This document shows, piece after piece, positions 56,571-64,000 of a stretch of 64,000 nt of DNA. The notes beneath the pieces were generated by a model. It saw only the letters and a program-made list of their open reading frames with translations. It was not told the DNA's origin and did not search any database. The stretch spans positions 91,766-155,765 of the forward strand of contig NZ_NISI01000012.1 of assembly GCF_002205845.1 (NCBI RefSeq), given 5' to 3'. This stretch comes from Roseateles puraquae (GTDB lineage Bacteria > Pseudomonadota > Gammaproteobacteria > Burkholderiales > Burkholderiaceae_C). Numbering within the stretch: position 1 is the first letter of the stretch; each line of letters begins with the position of its first letter. The position numbers and the translations under genes are program-made.

Positions 56571-57062
56571 TCAGGCTTCGGCGAGGAGCTTCTCGATCAG
56601 CTCGTGGAAGGCGGCGAAATCCGGCTCGCCCACGTAGCGCTTGACGATCTCGCCGCGCTTGTTGATGAGGAAGGTCGTCGGCGTCATCTGCACCGGGCCG
56701 AAGGCATTGGCCACGTTGCCGGTGTTGTCGATGGCCACGCCGAAGGGCAGCTTGCGCGTCTCGGCAAAGCGCGAGACGAAGGCGGGCGGGTCGTAGCTCA
56801 TGGCCACGGCCACGGTGTCCAGGCCACGAGCCTTGTACTTCTCGTGCGTGGCGACGATCTGCGGCATTTCCTTCACGCAGGTGGCGCAGCTCGTGGCCCA
56901 GAAGTTCACGACCATCACCTTGCCCGCCCATTGCTTGGAGCTGACTTTCTGACCGTCCAGCAGGGTGTACTCGACCGCCGGGGCCTGCTCGCGGGCGCAA
57001 CCCGAGAGCGCCGCGGCGCAGATCAGGGCCAGGGCAGGGGCGAAGAGGCGACGGTGCAGCAT
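56571..57062 (-). CDS. TlpA/ResA-like thioredoxin lipoprotein
   Basis: A 163-residue redox protein with a lipobox (LSGC, Cys22) and a thioredoxin fold. The active site is WATSCATC (Cys59 and Cys62), followed by KEMPQIVATHEKYKARGLDTVAVAM and a cis-Pro segment MTPTTFLINKRGEIV. It is probably a membrane-anchored periplasmic reductant for apocytochromes or other disulfides. TAGAAT (57070-57075, complement) ends seven bases before the ATG, so leaderless expression is likely. Overlap of an upstream 11-residue extension is rejected. Confidence 0.9.
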   Translation of the reverse strand: MLHRRLFAPALALICAAALSGCAREQAPAVEYTLLDGQKVSSKQWAGKVMVVNFWATSCATCVKEMPQIVATHEKYKARGLDTVAVAMSYDPPAFVSRFAETRKLPFGVAIDNTGNVANAFGPVQMTPTTFLINKRGEIVKRYVGEPDFAAFHELIEKLLAEA

Positions 57063-57121
57063 GCCCGGCATTCTAGGAAAACCGCCAAAGACCACGGCAA
57101 CCGCAGGCTGACGGCGGCGGC

Positions 57122-58276
57122 TCAGGGCCGGCGAGCCAGCTCGAACATCAACAGCGAGGGCAGGGCGTCGGGCAGGTGGCGGCGCGAGATGCGCGCGATG
57201 CCGTCGCTCGTCGCGGTGGACAGCTGGGTGCGGTGCTCGCCGTCGAACATCTCGATGAAGGCGACATCCGGCGCGTCGCGGCTGATGCCGGAGATCAGTT
57301 GCATCAGCGGCTCGCTCATCTGGGCCGCATCGAAGAGCAGCGCATGCGGCAGGCCTTCGTCGCAGAACTGCTCGGCCTCGGCGACATTGCCCACCGCATC
57401 CACCAGCAGGCCCATGTGGCGCACCGCGTTCTGCGCCTCGGCGCGCAGCTCGCGGTTGGCCGACAGGATCAGCAGCTGGCAGCCCGCCAGCGGCCGTGAG
57501 TTGCCGCCCATGCGCTCGGCTTCGGCTTCCAGCCGTGCGTGGGTGCTGTCCAGCGGGGCCGGAGCCTCTTCATCCGGTGCGAGCTGGTTGAATTCCAGCG
57601 TCAGCATCGTGATGCCCGCCTCTTGCTCGCGCAGCGGCAGCACACCCAGCGTGATGGCCGTCTGCTCCAGCAGGCGCCAGGCCAGCGAGTCCAGGCCGGC
57701 CGTGTCGTCGCCCGGGTCGACCTCGTCGGTCAGCAGGTCCAGCGAACGGTGGGCGAAGCGGCAGCTCAACCGGGCCTTGACCGGCCAGGGGGTCAGGTCC
57801 AGCCGCAGGTCGACCGACGAATGCGTGTTGGCCAGCGCCCAGTCCATCAGTGCATTGAGCAGCGAAAACAACAGCGCGCCGTCCGCCCAGATTTCCACGG
57901 GCTTGAGCGACTGGCGCACCTGCACGCCGCGCGCCTGGGTCTCGCGGCTGCGCTGGGCCAGCACGCTGCGCAGCATCTGGGTCAGGTGCTGGCGTTCGCG
58001 GTTCAGGCGCAGCCGGCCCGAGGCCAGCCGTGCCAGCTGCTGGCCGAGCATGCCGGCCGTGCGGGCGTCGTCCACGCTGCGGCGCAGCAGACGCAGGCCG
58101 CGGCGGTCGATCTGCCCGGTGGTGGCGAGGTTCTGGATCTGCTCCAGCGCCGCACTCAGCGGCCCTGCGATCTCGGCGCCGAGCTGCTGGACGATGTCCG
58201 CCCACTGGACCGGCGTCGGCTCAGGCATGACATCGTTGGCGGCACTCGCGGGCGCAGGAGAAGGAGGTGTAGGCAT
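57122..58276 (-). CDS. degenerate histidine-kinase/receiver fusion (pseudo-kinase)
   Basis: A 384-residue cytoplasmic protein. A DHp-like helix pair begins LGAEIAGPLSAALEQ, where the phospho-acceptor His is Ala34 (family: HE.RTPL). The ATPase domain is equally eroded: the N-box is NALMDWALANT (141-151) without the second Asn, no DxGxG is seen, and the G2 region reads DTAGLDSLAW (191-200). The C-terminal 120 residues resemble a receiver: the phospho-acceptor position keeps Asp316 (ALLFDAAQM), but the acidic pair reads SAN. It cannot phosphorylate in the normal way, so it may scaffold or sense. Partner unknown. Confidence 0.75.
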   Translation of the reverse strand: MPTPPSPAPASAANDVMPEPTPVQWADIVQQLGAEIAGPLSAALEQIQNLATTGQIDRRGLRLLRRSVDDARTAGMLGQQLARLASGRLRLNRERQHLTQMLRSVLAQRSRETQARGVQVRQSLKPVEIWADGALLFSLLNALMDWALANTHSSVDLRLDLTPWPVKARLSCRFAHRSLDLLTDEVDPGDDTAGLDSLAWRLLEQTAITLGVLPLREQEAGITMLTLEFNQLAPDEEAPAPLDSTHARLEAEAERMGGNSRPLAGCQLLILSANRELRAEAQNAVRHMGLLVDAVGNVAEAEQFCDEGLPHALLFDAAQMSEPLMQLISGISRDAPDVAFIEMFDGEHRTQLSTATSDGIARISRRHLPDALPSLLMFELARRP

Positions 58277-58416
58277 GACCCGTTGACGGCGAACCTGCGG
58301 CAGATGGTTCTAGGAGGTGGGCCCGCCGCAGTGCGTGGACGCATCCTGAGGACAGCTCGTCTCACGCTCCATCCCCCGGGCAGGGGGAAACCCTTGGTTC
58401 AGGGGTGGGTGAACCC

Positions 58417-59655
58417 TCACGCGATCACGCCACGCTGTCGCCAGACTGTGATTTCCTCCTCGGAACAGCCGGCTTCTCGCAGCAATTCGTCGCTGTGCTG
58501 CCCCAGCAGCGGCGGCGCATGCCGGTAGGCGACCGGCGTGGCCGAGAGCTTCATGGGGCTGGCGATCAGTCGCAGGTCGGGCGTGAGCGGGTGCGCCATC
58601 GGCACGACGGCGCCGCGTGCCTGGGCCTGCGGGTCGGCCAGGGCTTCCCCGATGGAGTTGATGGAGCCACAGGGCACCTTGGCTGCCTCCAGTGCGGCCA
58701 GCCACTCGTTGCGCGGCCGCTGCCGGATGACGTCTTCCAGCATCGGCACCAGGGCCGCGCGGTGACGCACCCGCTCGGCGTTGGTCGCGAAGCGCGGGTC
58801 CGCCGCCCAGCCGGGCTGGCCCGCAATCTCGCAGAACTTGGCGAACTGCCGGTCATTGCCCACTGCCAGGATCAGGTGGCCGTCGCTGGCCTCGAACACC
58901 TGGTAGGGCACGATGTTCTGGTGCGCGTTGCCCATGCGGCCGGGTGCCTTGCCGCTGCACAGGTAGTTGCTGCCGAGGTTGGCGAGCATGGCGAGCTGGG
59001 TGTCGAACAGCGCCATGTCGATGACCTGGCCCTGGCCGGTGGCGTCCCGATGCCGCAGCGCCGCGAGGATGGCGACGGTGGCGTACATGCCCGTGAACAG
59101 GTCGGCCACGGCCACGCCCACCTTCTGCGGGCCGCCGCCCGGCAGGTCGTCACGCTCGCCCGTCACGCTCATCAGGCCGCCCATGCCCTGCACCGCGTAG
59201 TCGTAGCCGGCCCGCTCTGCATACGGCCCGGTCTGGCCAAAGCCGGTGATGGAGCAGATGACCAGGCCCGGGTGTTCGGCCAGCAGGGTCTGGGCATCCA
59301 GGCCGTAGCGGGCCAGGTCGCCCACCTTGAAGTTCTCGACCAGCACGTCCACCTGGCCGGCCAGCCGCCGCACGATGGCCTGGCCCTCGGCACGTGACAG
59401 GTCCACGGCCAGGGAGCGCTTGTTGCGGTTGGCGCCCAGGAAGTAGGCGGCCTCGGAGGTGTCCTGGCCGTCGGCGTCCTTCAGATAGGGCGGCCCCCAG
59501 GCGCGGGTGTCGTCACCACTGCCTGGGCGCTCGATCTTGATGACGTCGGCGCCGAGGTCGGCCAGGGTCTGGGTGCACCAGGGGCCGGCGAGCACACGCG
59601 ACAGGTCGAGCACGCGCACGCCGGTCAGTGCTTGGGGTGAGGGCTGTTGTTGCAT
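58417..59655 (-). CDS. class III (CaiB/BaiF) CoA-transferase
   Basis: A 412-residue enzyme of the formyl-CoA transferase family. The N-terminus RVLDLSRVLAGPWCTQTLADLGADVIKIERPG is diagnostic, and the catalytic Asp is in AGYDYAVQGMGGLMSVTG. It would transfer CoA between carboxylic acids (the partner acid is not evident). GACAAT (59662-59667, complement) ends six bases before the ATG. Divergent from a lipoprotein gene with 38 bases between starts. The 140-base gap after it (58277-58416) has small hairpins only. Confidence 0.92.
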   Translation of the reverse strand: MQQQPSPQALTGVRVLDLSRVLAGPWCTQTLADLGADVIKIERPGSGDDTRAWGPPYLKDADGQDTSEAAYFLGANRNKRSLAVDLSRAEGQAIVRRLAGQVDVLVENFKVGDLARYGLDAQTLLAEHPGLVICSITGFGQTGPYAERAGYDYAVQGMGGLMSVTGERDDLPGGGPQKVGVAVADLFTGMYATVAILAALRHRDATGQGQVIDMALFDTQLAMLANLGSNYLCSGKAPGRMGNAHQNIVPYQVFEASDGHLILAVGNDRQFAKFCEIAGQPGWAADPRFATNAERVRHRAALVPMLEDVIRQRPRNEWLAALEAAKVPCGSINSIGEALADPQAQARGAVVPMAHPLTPDLRLIASPMKLSATPVAYRHAPPLLGQHSDELLREAGCSEEEITVWRQRGVIA

Positions 59656-59693
59656 TGCGGAATTGTCGGCCGCCGGCTGCCGATAATCCGGTC

Positions 59694-60185
59694 ATGCGCG
59701 TGAGCCCCCTTGTCGGATTTGCCCTAATGCTGGCCTTGTTGACGGCCTGCCAGCCGGCCTTGAACTGGCGCCAGGTGCATCCGGCCGGCTCCGGGGCGGT
59801 GGCGCTCTTTCCTTGCAAGCCGGATGTGGAGCAGCGCCAAGGCATGGGCCTGGCCCAGTGTGAAACCGGGGGCAAGGGCTTCGCACTGTCCTGGGCCGAG
59901 GTGCCGGACCCGACGCAGGTCGGCGCCGCCCTCAAGGCCATGCCGCAGGCGCTGGCGACCAAGCTCGGCCGACCGCTGCCGCCCGGGCTGGCCCTGCAGG
60001 TGGCCGGCATGACGCCGATGCCCGAGGCCTCGCACTATCAATTGACCAGCAACGGCGCTGTCACGCACGTGGCCGTGTTTGCCCATGGCACCCGGGTCTA
60101 CCAGGCGCTGATGACCGCGCCGCAGGACGACGCCGCCGCCTGGGACAGCTTCCGCGCCGGGCTGGCCATCGAGGCCGCCCGCTAA
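59694..60185 (+). CDS. hypothetical lipoprotein
   Basis: A 163-residue lipoprotein with a signal ending LLTAC (Cys19), and no family I recognise. The mature part has the pattern FPCKPDVEQRQGM..GLAQCETGGKGFALSWAEVPDPTQVGAAL, with two cysteines that may pair. Its start is preceded by GATAAT (59682-59687) with a six-base spacer, so it may be leaderless. Divergent from the CoA-transferase and 9 bases before the EIIA gene. Confidence 0.78.
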   Translation: MRVSPLVGFALMLALLTACQPALNWRQVHPAGSGAVALFPCKPDVEQRQGMGLAQCETGGKGFALSWAEVPDPTQVGAALKAMPQALATKLGRPLPPGLALQVAGMTPMPEASHYQLTSNGAVTHVAVFAHGTRVYQALMTAPQDDAAAWDSFRAGLAIEAAR

Positions 60186-60194
60186 CATGCCGCC

Positions 60195-60593
60195 ATGCCC
60201 CACCTGCTCGTGATCGCCCACGCCCCGCTGGCTTCCGCCCTGCGGCAAGTGGCCGAGCACACGTTTCCTGACTGTGCGCCCACGCTGTCGGTGCTCGACG
60301 TCGAGCCCGGCATGTGTGCCGATGACGTTGAAGCTGCCGCCCGCGCCCTGATGGCCGGCTCGGTCCAGCCCGAATGGCTGGTGCTGACCGACGTGTTCGG
60401 CGCCACGCCCTGCAATGGCGCCCAGCGCCTGGCGGGCGAGCGGGTGCAGGTGCTCAGCGGCGTCAGCGTGCCCATGCTGTGGCGCACGCTGTGCTACGCC
60501 AGTCAGAAGCCCTTGACCGAGCTGGCACGGCGCGCCATGCAGGGCGCGGTCACCGGCATCGTCGCCACGCCCCCCTTGCCTCCCGACGAATGA
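60195..60593 (+). CDS. PTS mannose-family EIIA protein
   Basis: A 132-residue EIIA(Man)-type domain. The phospho-acceptor is His9 in HLLVIAHAPLASAL, and the segment EWLVLTDVFGATPCNGAQRLAGE is a family signature. It accepts phosphate from HPr. No EIIB or EIIC partners lie nearby, so it probably regulates rather than transports. TAACAT (60183-60188) lies six bases before the ATG. It overlaps ptsH by ATGA. Confidence 0.9.
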   Translation: MPHLLVIAHAPLASALRQVAEHTFPDCAPTLSVLDVEPGMCADDVEAAARALMAGSVQPEWLVLTDVFGATPCNGAQRLAGERVQVLSGVSVPMLWRTLCYASQKPLTELARRAMQGAVTGIVATPPLPPDE

Positions 60594-60859
60594 TCAAGTC
60601 CAACCTCACCATCAGCAACAAGCTGGGTCTTCACGCGCGCGCCTCGGCCAAGCTGACCAAGCTGGCCGGCAGCTTCAAATGCGAGGTCTACATGAGCCGC
60701 AACGGCCGCCGCGTGAACGCCAAGAGCATCATGGGCGTGATGATGCTGGCCGCCGGGCTGGGCGCCACGGTGGAGCTGGAGACCGACGGCGAGGATGAAC
60801 AGGCCGCGCAGGACGCGATCACCGCCCTCGTCAACGACAAGTTCGGCGAAGGCCAGTAA
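60590..60859 (+). CDS. ptsH: phosphocarrier protein HPr
   Basis: An 89-residue HPr with phospho-acceptor His15 (KLGLHARASAKL) and the Ser46 regulatory region (NAKSIMGVMMLAA). It links enzyme I to EIIA. The ATG overlaps the EIIA stop by four bases. It is separated from ptsI by an antisense gene, olsB. Confidence 0.95.
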   Translation: MIKSNLTISNKLGLHARASAKLTKLAGSFKCEVYMSRNGRRVNAKSIMGVMMLAAGLGATVELETDGEDEQAAQDAITALVNDKFGEGQ

Positions 60860-60869
60860 GCGCTCGGCT

Positions 60870-61676
60870 TCAGCCAGCCGTGCGGCGGAAGCGCGCGGGC
60901 AGGTCGGCGGTGCGCAGCATCAGCGGCAGGTCAGCGGTGTTGAAGTCCGGGTCCCAGGCCGGCTCGCCCATGATGCGGGCGCCGCAGCGCAGGTAGCCAC
61001 GGATCAGTGCCGGCGGCTCGACCACCAGGTCCTGGCGCAGGTGCTCGATGGGCAGCGGCAGGCGCGGGCGCACCCGGCAGTCGATGGGTGCGAGGTGGTC
61101 GGCGGACAGTTGGCGCCACAGGCTGGCCGCCACATGGCCGCCGTCGCGCATGTTGACGCTGGCGCAGCCGATGATGGTGTCCAGCCCGTTGCGCGCCATG
61201 AATTCCGCCAGCGCACTCCACAGCGCCAGGATGGCGCCGCCGCTGCGGTGGTCGGGGTGCACGCAGGACCGGCCGATTTCTGCCAGGCGCGAGCGCATGC
61301 CGCGCAGCCGGGTCAGGTCGAATTCCGTGTCGCTGTAGAAGCCGCCGGCACGTCGGGCCGCCGCCGGCGTCAGCACGCGGTAGGTGCCGACGACTGGGCC
61401 GGGGTGGTCTTCGCTGTCGCCGGCGCGCACCAGCAGGTGCTCGCAGTAAGCGTCGAAGAGGTCCACGTCCAGGCCGGCCGGCTGCCCCGGTGGCGTGGGC
61501 AGCCGGGCGCCCATCTCGGTGGTGAACACCTGATAGCGCAGTGCCTGGGCCTCGCGTACCTCGGCTTCGCTGCGGGCCCAGCTGATGCTGAGTCGCGGGG
61601 GTGTGGCTCGCTGGATGCGCTGCAGCGAGGGGGCATGCGGCAGTGCATGCGTGAGGATCATCTGGCTTCTGTTCAT
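60870..61676 (-). CDS. olsB: ornithine lipid N-acyltransferase OlsB-like GNAT
   Basis: A 268-residue protein of the OlsB/GNAT family. The core has SISWARSEAEVREAQALRYQVFTTEMGAR, VGTYRVLTP, IGRSCVHPDHRSGGAILALWSALAEFM and a C-terminal DLVVEPPALIRGYLRCGARIMGEPAWDPDFNTADLPLML. OlsB N-acylates ornithine using 3-hydroxyacyl-ACP to make lyso-ornithine lipid; OlsA (the O-acyltransferase) is not in view. The ATG at 61676 is chosen over longer frames. It lies antisense between ptsH and ptsI. Confidence 0.87.
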   Translation of the reverse strand: MNRSQMILTHALPHAPSLQRIQRATPPRLSISWARSEAEVREAQALRYQVFTTEMGARLPTPPGQPAGLDVDLFDAYCEHLLVRAGDSEDHPGPVVGTYRVLTPAAARRAGGFYSDTEFDLTRLRGMRSRLAEIGRSCVHPDHRSGGAILALWSALAEFMARNGLDTIIGCASVNMRDGGHVAASLWRQLSADHLAPIDCRVRPRLPLPIEHLRQDLVVEPPALIRGYLRCGARIMGEPAWDPDFNTADLPLMLRTADLPARFRRTAG

Positions 61677-61791
61677 GACCCGCCATGCTGGGCATGGGGT
61701 TTGACGCGGCCGTGAAGTCACCATGAAAAAACCATGACGCGACGGCCTTCCGCCACGCGCTACATTGGCCACTCGATCTGCGGAGAGCGTC

Positions 61792-63570
61792 ATGAGTTTT
61801 CAGGTCTTCGGCATTCCGGTCTCGCGGGGCGTGGCCATCGGCCGTGCCGTGCTGGTCGCATCCAGCCGCATCGACGTGGCGCACTACTTCGTGACGCCGA
61901 ATGAGATTCAGGGCGAGGTTGACCGGCTGCTGCGCGCGCGGGACGCCGTCGCACTGGAATTGACGACGCTGAAGGACGAACTGCCCGAAGACGCGCCGCA
62001 CGAACTCGCCGCACTGCTGGACGTGCACCTGATGCTGCTGCACGACGAGGCCTTCACGGGCGGCGCCAGCCACTGGATCGTCGACCGGCACTACAACGCG
62101 GAGTGGGCGTTGTCAGCCCACCTGGAAGTGCTGGCCCGCCAGTTCGACGAGATGGAGGACGACTACCTGCGGGAGCGCAAGGCGGACCTGGAGCAGGTGG
62201 TGGAGCGCGTGTTGAGGGCGCTGGCCGAGGCACAAGGTGAGGCGCCCACGCCGGTCACGCCCCGTGACTTCGCGGGGGAGGACCCGCTCCTGCTGGTGGC
62301 CGCCGACATCGCGCCGGCGGACATGATCCAGTTCAAGCGCAGCGTCTTCCGCGGCTTCATCACCGACATCGGCGGCAAGACCTCGCACACGGCCATCGTG
62401 GCGCGCAGCATGGACATCCCCGCGGTCGTCGGCACCCGGGAGGCCTCGCGTCTGATCATGCAGGACGACTGGGTCATCATCGACGGCGACGCCGGCACCG
62501 TCATCGTCAACCCGTCGCCCATCGTGCTGGAGGAGTACCGCTTCCGGCAGCGCCAGAGCGAACTGGAACGGGCGCGGCTGAGCCGTCTACGTCATACCCC
62601 GGCGGTGACGCTGGATGGCGAGCACATCGAGCTGCACGCGAACATCGAGATGCCCGCGGACGCCGAAGCCGCGGTGCAGGCGGGCGCCACCGGCGTAGGG
62701 CTGTTCCGCAGCGAATTCCTCTTCATGAATCGCGAGGGCGAGTTGCCGAGCGAGGAGGAGCAGTTCGAAGCCTACAAGGCCGCGGTCATCGCCATGAAGG
62801 GCATGCCCGTCACCATCCGCACGGTCGACGTTGGCGCTGACAAGCCGCTTGACCGGCTCACCATCAACGAGCTTCGGCATGAGCATGTGCTCAACCCGGC
62901 CATGGGACTGCGGGCGATTCGCTGGAGCCTGGCGGAGCCCAGCATGTTCCGCCAGCAGCTGCGCGCCATTTACCGGGCGAGCGCCTTCGGCAAGGTGCGG
63001 CTATTGATCCCGATGGTGGCCCATCTGGCGGAGGTGCGGCAGATCCTCGACATGGTCAAGCGTGTGCAGCAGCAGCTGACCGATGCGGGGCATGCGTTCA
63101 CCCGCGTGGAGCTCGGCGTCATGATCGAGATCCCGGCGGCAGCCGTCATGCTCCCGCTGCTGCTCAAGCATGTGGACTTCGTCTCCATCGGCACGAATGA
63201 CCTGATCCAGTACACGCTCGCAATCGATCGTGCCGATGAGGCGGTCGCCCATCTGTACGACCCCTGGCACCCAGCCGTGCTTCAGTTGATCAGCCAATCC
63301 ATCGCGCAGGCGAGGGCGGCAGGCAAGAGTGTCAGTGTCTGCGGCGAGATGGCGGGGGACCCGGTCTTCACCGAGTTGCTGCTTGGCATGGGGCTGCGCA
63401 GCTTCTCCATGCATCCCTCACAGATCCCGGCCGTGAAGCAGCGGGTGTTGCGCGCTGACGCCCAGCGCCTGGCGGCGGTGCTGCCCGCCATCCTCTCCAG
63501 CGAGGACCCTCAAGCGACGGCAGAGAAGGAGTTGCTGGGCAGCCGGGCGGGCGTCGGGGTCGTGCACTGA
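61792..63570 (+). CDS. ptsI: phosphoenolpyruvate-protein phosphotransferase (enzyme I)
   Basis: A 592-residue enzyme I. The phospho-acceptor is His199 in GGKTSHTAIVARSM; the PEP-binding barrel carries GVGLFRSEFLFMNRE and SIGTNDLIQYTLAIDR, and the catalytic Cys lies in SVCGEMAGDP. It moves phosphate from PEP to HPr. GGAGAG five to ten bases before the ATG at 61792 and TACATT at 61761-61766 suggest its own promoter, consistent with the antisense gene that splits it from ptsH. Confidence 0.95.
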   Translation: MSFQVFGIPVSRGVAIGRAVLVASSRIDVAHYFVTPNEIQGEVDRLLRARDAVALELTTLKDELPEDAPHELAALLDVHLMLLHDEAFTGGASHWIVDRHYNAEWALSAHLEVLARQFDEMEDDYLRERKADLEQVVERVLRALAEAQGEAPTPVTPRDFAGEDPLLLVAADIAPADMIQFKRSVFRGFITDIGGKTSHTAIVARSMDIPAVVGTREASRLIMQDDWVIIDGDAGTVIVNPSPIVLEEYRFRQRQSELERARLSRLRHTPAVTLDGEHIELHANIEMPADAEAAVQAGATGVGLFRSEFLFMNREGELPSEEEQFEAYKAAVIAMKGMPVTIRTVDVGADKPLDRLTINELRHEHVLNPAMGLRAIRWSLAEPSMFRQQLRAIYRASAFGKVRLLIPMVAHLAEVRQILDMVKRVQQQLTDAGHAFTRVELGVMIEIPAAAVMLPLLLKHVDFVSIGTNDLIQYTLAIDRADEAVAHLYDPWHPAVLQLISQSIAQARAAGKSVSVCGEMAGDPVFTELLLGMGLRSFSMHPSQIPAVKQRVLRADAQRLAAVLPAILSSEDPQATAEKELLGSRAGVGVVH

Positions 63571-63709
63571 GTCGACAGGCGGCACTGGGGACGGGTGAGC
63601 CCACGAGGCGCTTGAGGCCCCCCGGCGGGTCAACAGCAGTCAGGCGGCTCGCGGCCTCGGCCTGAAGTGCGACGCACGTGACGCCTTCTATTAGTAGCTA
63701 GCGCAGAAC

Positions 63710-63734
63710 GCCTGCCGCGCAGCACGCGGCAGGC
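63710..63734. other. strong hairpin after ptsI
   Basis: GCCTGCCGCG (63710-63719) pairs with CGCGGCAGGC (63725-63734) around CAGCA, 140 bases after the ptsI stop and without a T-tract. It could be a Rho-linked end or an insulator before the rRNA promoter region. 63571-63709 holds nothing I can identify. Confidence 0.55.
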
Positions 63735-63775
63735 GAGGCTTCAAGGCCGGACTCGAACGAATTTCTGCAAATCTC

Positions 63776-63805
63776 TTGCTCTCCCGAAAAAAGCTGTGCT
63801 ACAGT
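63776..63805 (+). promoter_or_regulatory. upstream promoter of a possible rRNA operon
   Basis: TTGCTC (63776-63781) and TACAGT (63800-63805) have an 18-base spacer. It lies 160 bases before a second promoter and would be the first of a tandem pair. No reading frame of note follows to the window edge. Confidence 0.5.
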
Positions 63806-63946
63806 CGTGGGCTTCGCTGATCACAAAGCGCGGCGCAAACCGGAGACGGTAGCGCGGTGAGTTGAGGTTGGCGACCAAGCCGAAAGGTTTGGGGCGAGCT
63901 GGAGGGTTCGTTGGGTGCTTGAAGATCTTGAAGACGCTGTCTGAAA

Positions 63947-63999
63947 GAAATTTTCAAAAAGTACTTGACGACACTGCGAAAGCAGATCAAAATCTCGCC
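63947..63999 (+). promoter_or_regulatory. probable rRNA operon promoter at the window edge
   Basis: TTGACG (63965-63970) and CAAAAT (63988-63993) have the ideal 17-base spacer. An A/T-rich stretch just upstream (GAAAGAAATTTTCAAAAAGT, from about 63945) is a good UP element, and the GC-rich bases after the -10 (CTCGCCT) resemble a stringent discriminator. This combination is typical of rRNA promoters in Burkholderiales. The 16S gene would lie beyond 64000; I do not see any of it. Confidence 0.6.
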
Positions 64000-64000
64000 T

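Noticed and set aside
63799..63990. A 63-codon minus-strand frame at the window edge
   Set aside because: It covers the rRNA-type promoter region and has no recognisable feature.

Overview
This 64 kb window is bacterial chromosome with very high G+C, dense coding on both strands and short intergenic gaps. The gene content (tsaB-rimI-udg, phoH-ybeY, ruvAB, hemB-corA, lipBA, a short regulatory PTS, an MKK-signal porin ending in Phe, and an HU protein with a Lys/Ala/Pro tail) points to a betaproteobacterium of the order Burkholderiales, plausibly in the Rubrivivax/Roseateles/Leptothrix neighbourhood. That placement is inferred from gene types and order, not from a search. I see no prophage, insertion sequence or CRISPR array, so this is mostly core genome with some accessory genes.

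Layout. 1-9.8 kb: tail of an acyl-CoA dehydrogenase, a GNAT protein, a sensorless chemoreceptor, an LDH-family dehydrogenase with an altered specificity loop, an ABC-2 exporter plus methyltransferase, a Crp/Fnr regulator, signal peptidase I and TspO. 9.8-19.1 kb: a diguanylate cyclase and PBP4 on the minus strand, then a seven-gene chain on the plus strand joined mostly by 4-base ATGA/GTGA overlaps (tsaB, rimI, a degenerate uracil-DNA glycosylase, a PAS-GGDEF-EAL protein, a MidA-type methyltransferase, and flavocytochrome c sulfide dehydrogenase subunits). 19.1-26.6 kb: a Ser/Thr kinase with a long periplasmic or repeat region, glyoxalase I, an unusual papain-peptidase/alpha-beta-hydrolase fusion, a PanE-type reductase, GNAT and NnrU proteins. 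26.6-30.0 kb: an Lrp regulator divergent from a lysine-catabolic pair. 30.0-30.3 kb: tRNA-Leu(CAG), its terminator, an inverted copy of the tRNA 3' end and a run of hairpins. 30.3-41.3 kb: PAS-GGDEF-EAL, HU, a LacI-type regulator broken by an in-frame stop, its probable beta-glucosidase target with an operator, an HD-GYP gene coupled to another GGDEF-EAL gene, a phosphatase and a porin. 41.4-49.6 kb: ruvAB, a NarL-type two-component system, phoH-ybeY, hemB-corA, a candidate small RNA and hemJ. 49.6-63.6 kb: VanZ-like, ferredoxin, hydrolase, PBP5, DUF493, lipBA, an amidase-like lipoprotein, TlpA-like thioredoxin, a pseudo-histidine-kinase/receiver, a class III CoA transferase, and EIIA(Man)-HPr-EI with olsB inserted antisense. 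The last 430 bases look like an rRNA operon promoter region with the rRNA itself beyond the window.

How the genes work together. Five proteins make or break cyclic di-GMP, and two of them with opposite chemistry are translationally coupled (HD-GYP with GGDEF-EAL). The lysine dehydrogenase-like protein and antiquitin-type aldehyde dehydrogenase would convert lysine to aminoadipate under the divergent Lrp regulator. FccA and FccB would oxidise sulfide in the periplasm. EI, HPr and EIIA form a phosphorelay without a sugar permease in view, so it is probably regulatory.

The most striking unexplained items are the peptidase-hydrolase fusion at 22282-24507, a three-hairpin small RNA candidate with a CU-rich loop at 48920-49031, recurrent -10-like hexamers 5-8 bases before start codons that suggest frequent leaderless transcription, the pseudo-kinase at 57122-58276, and the hairpin array beside the tRNA-Leu gene.
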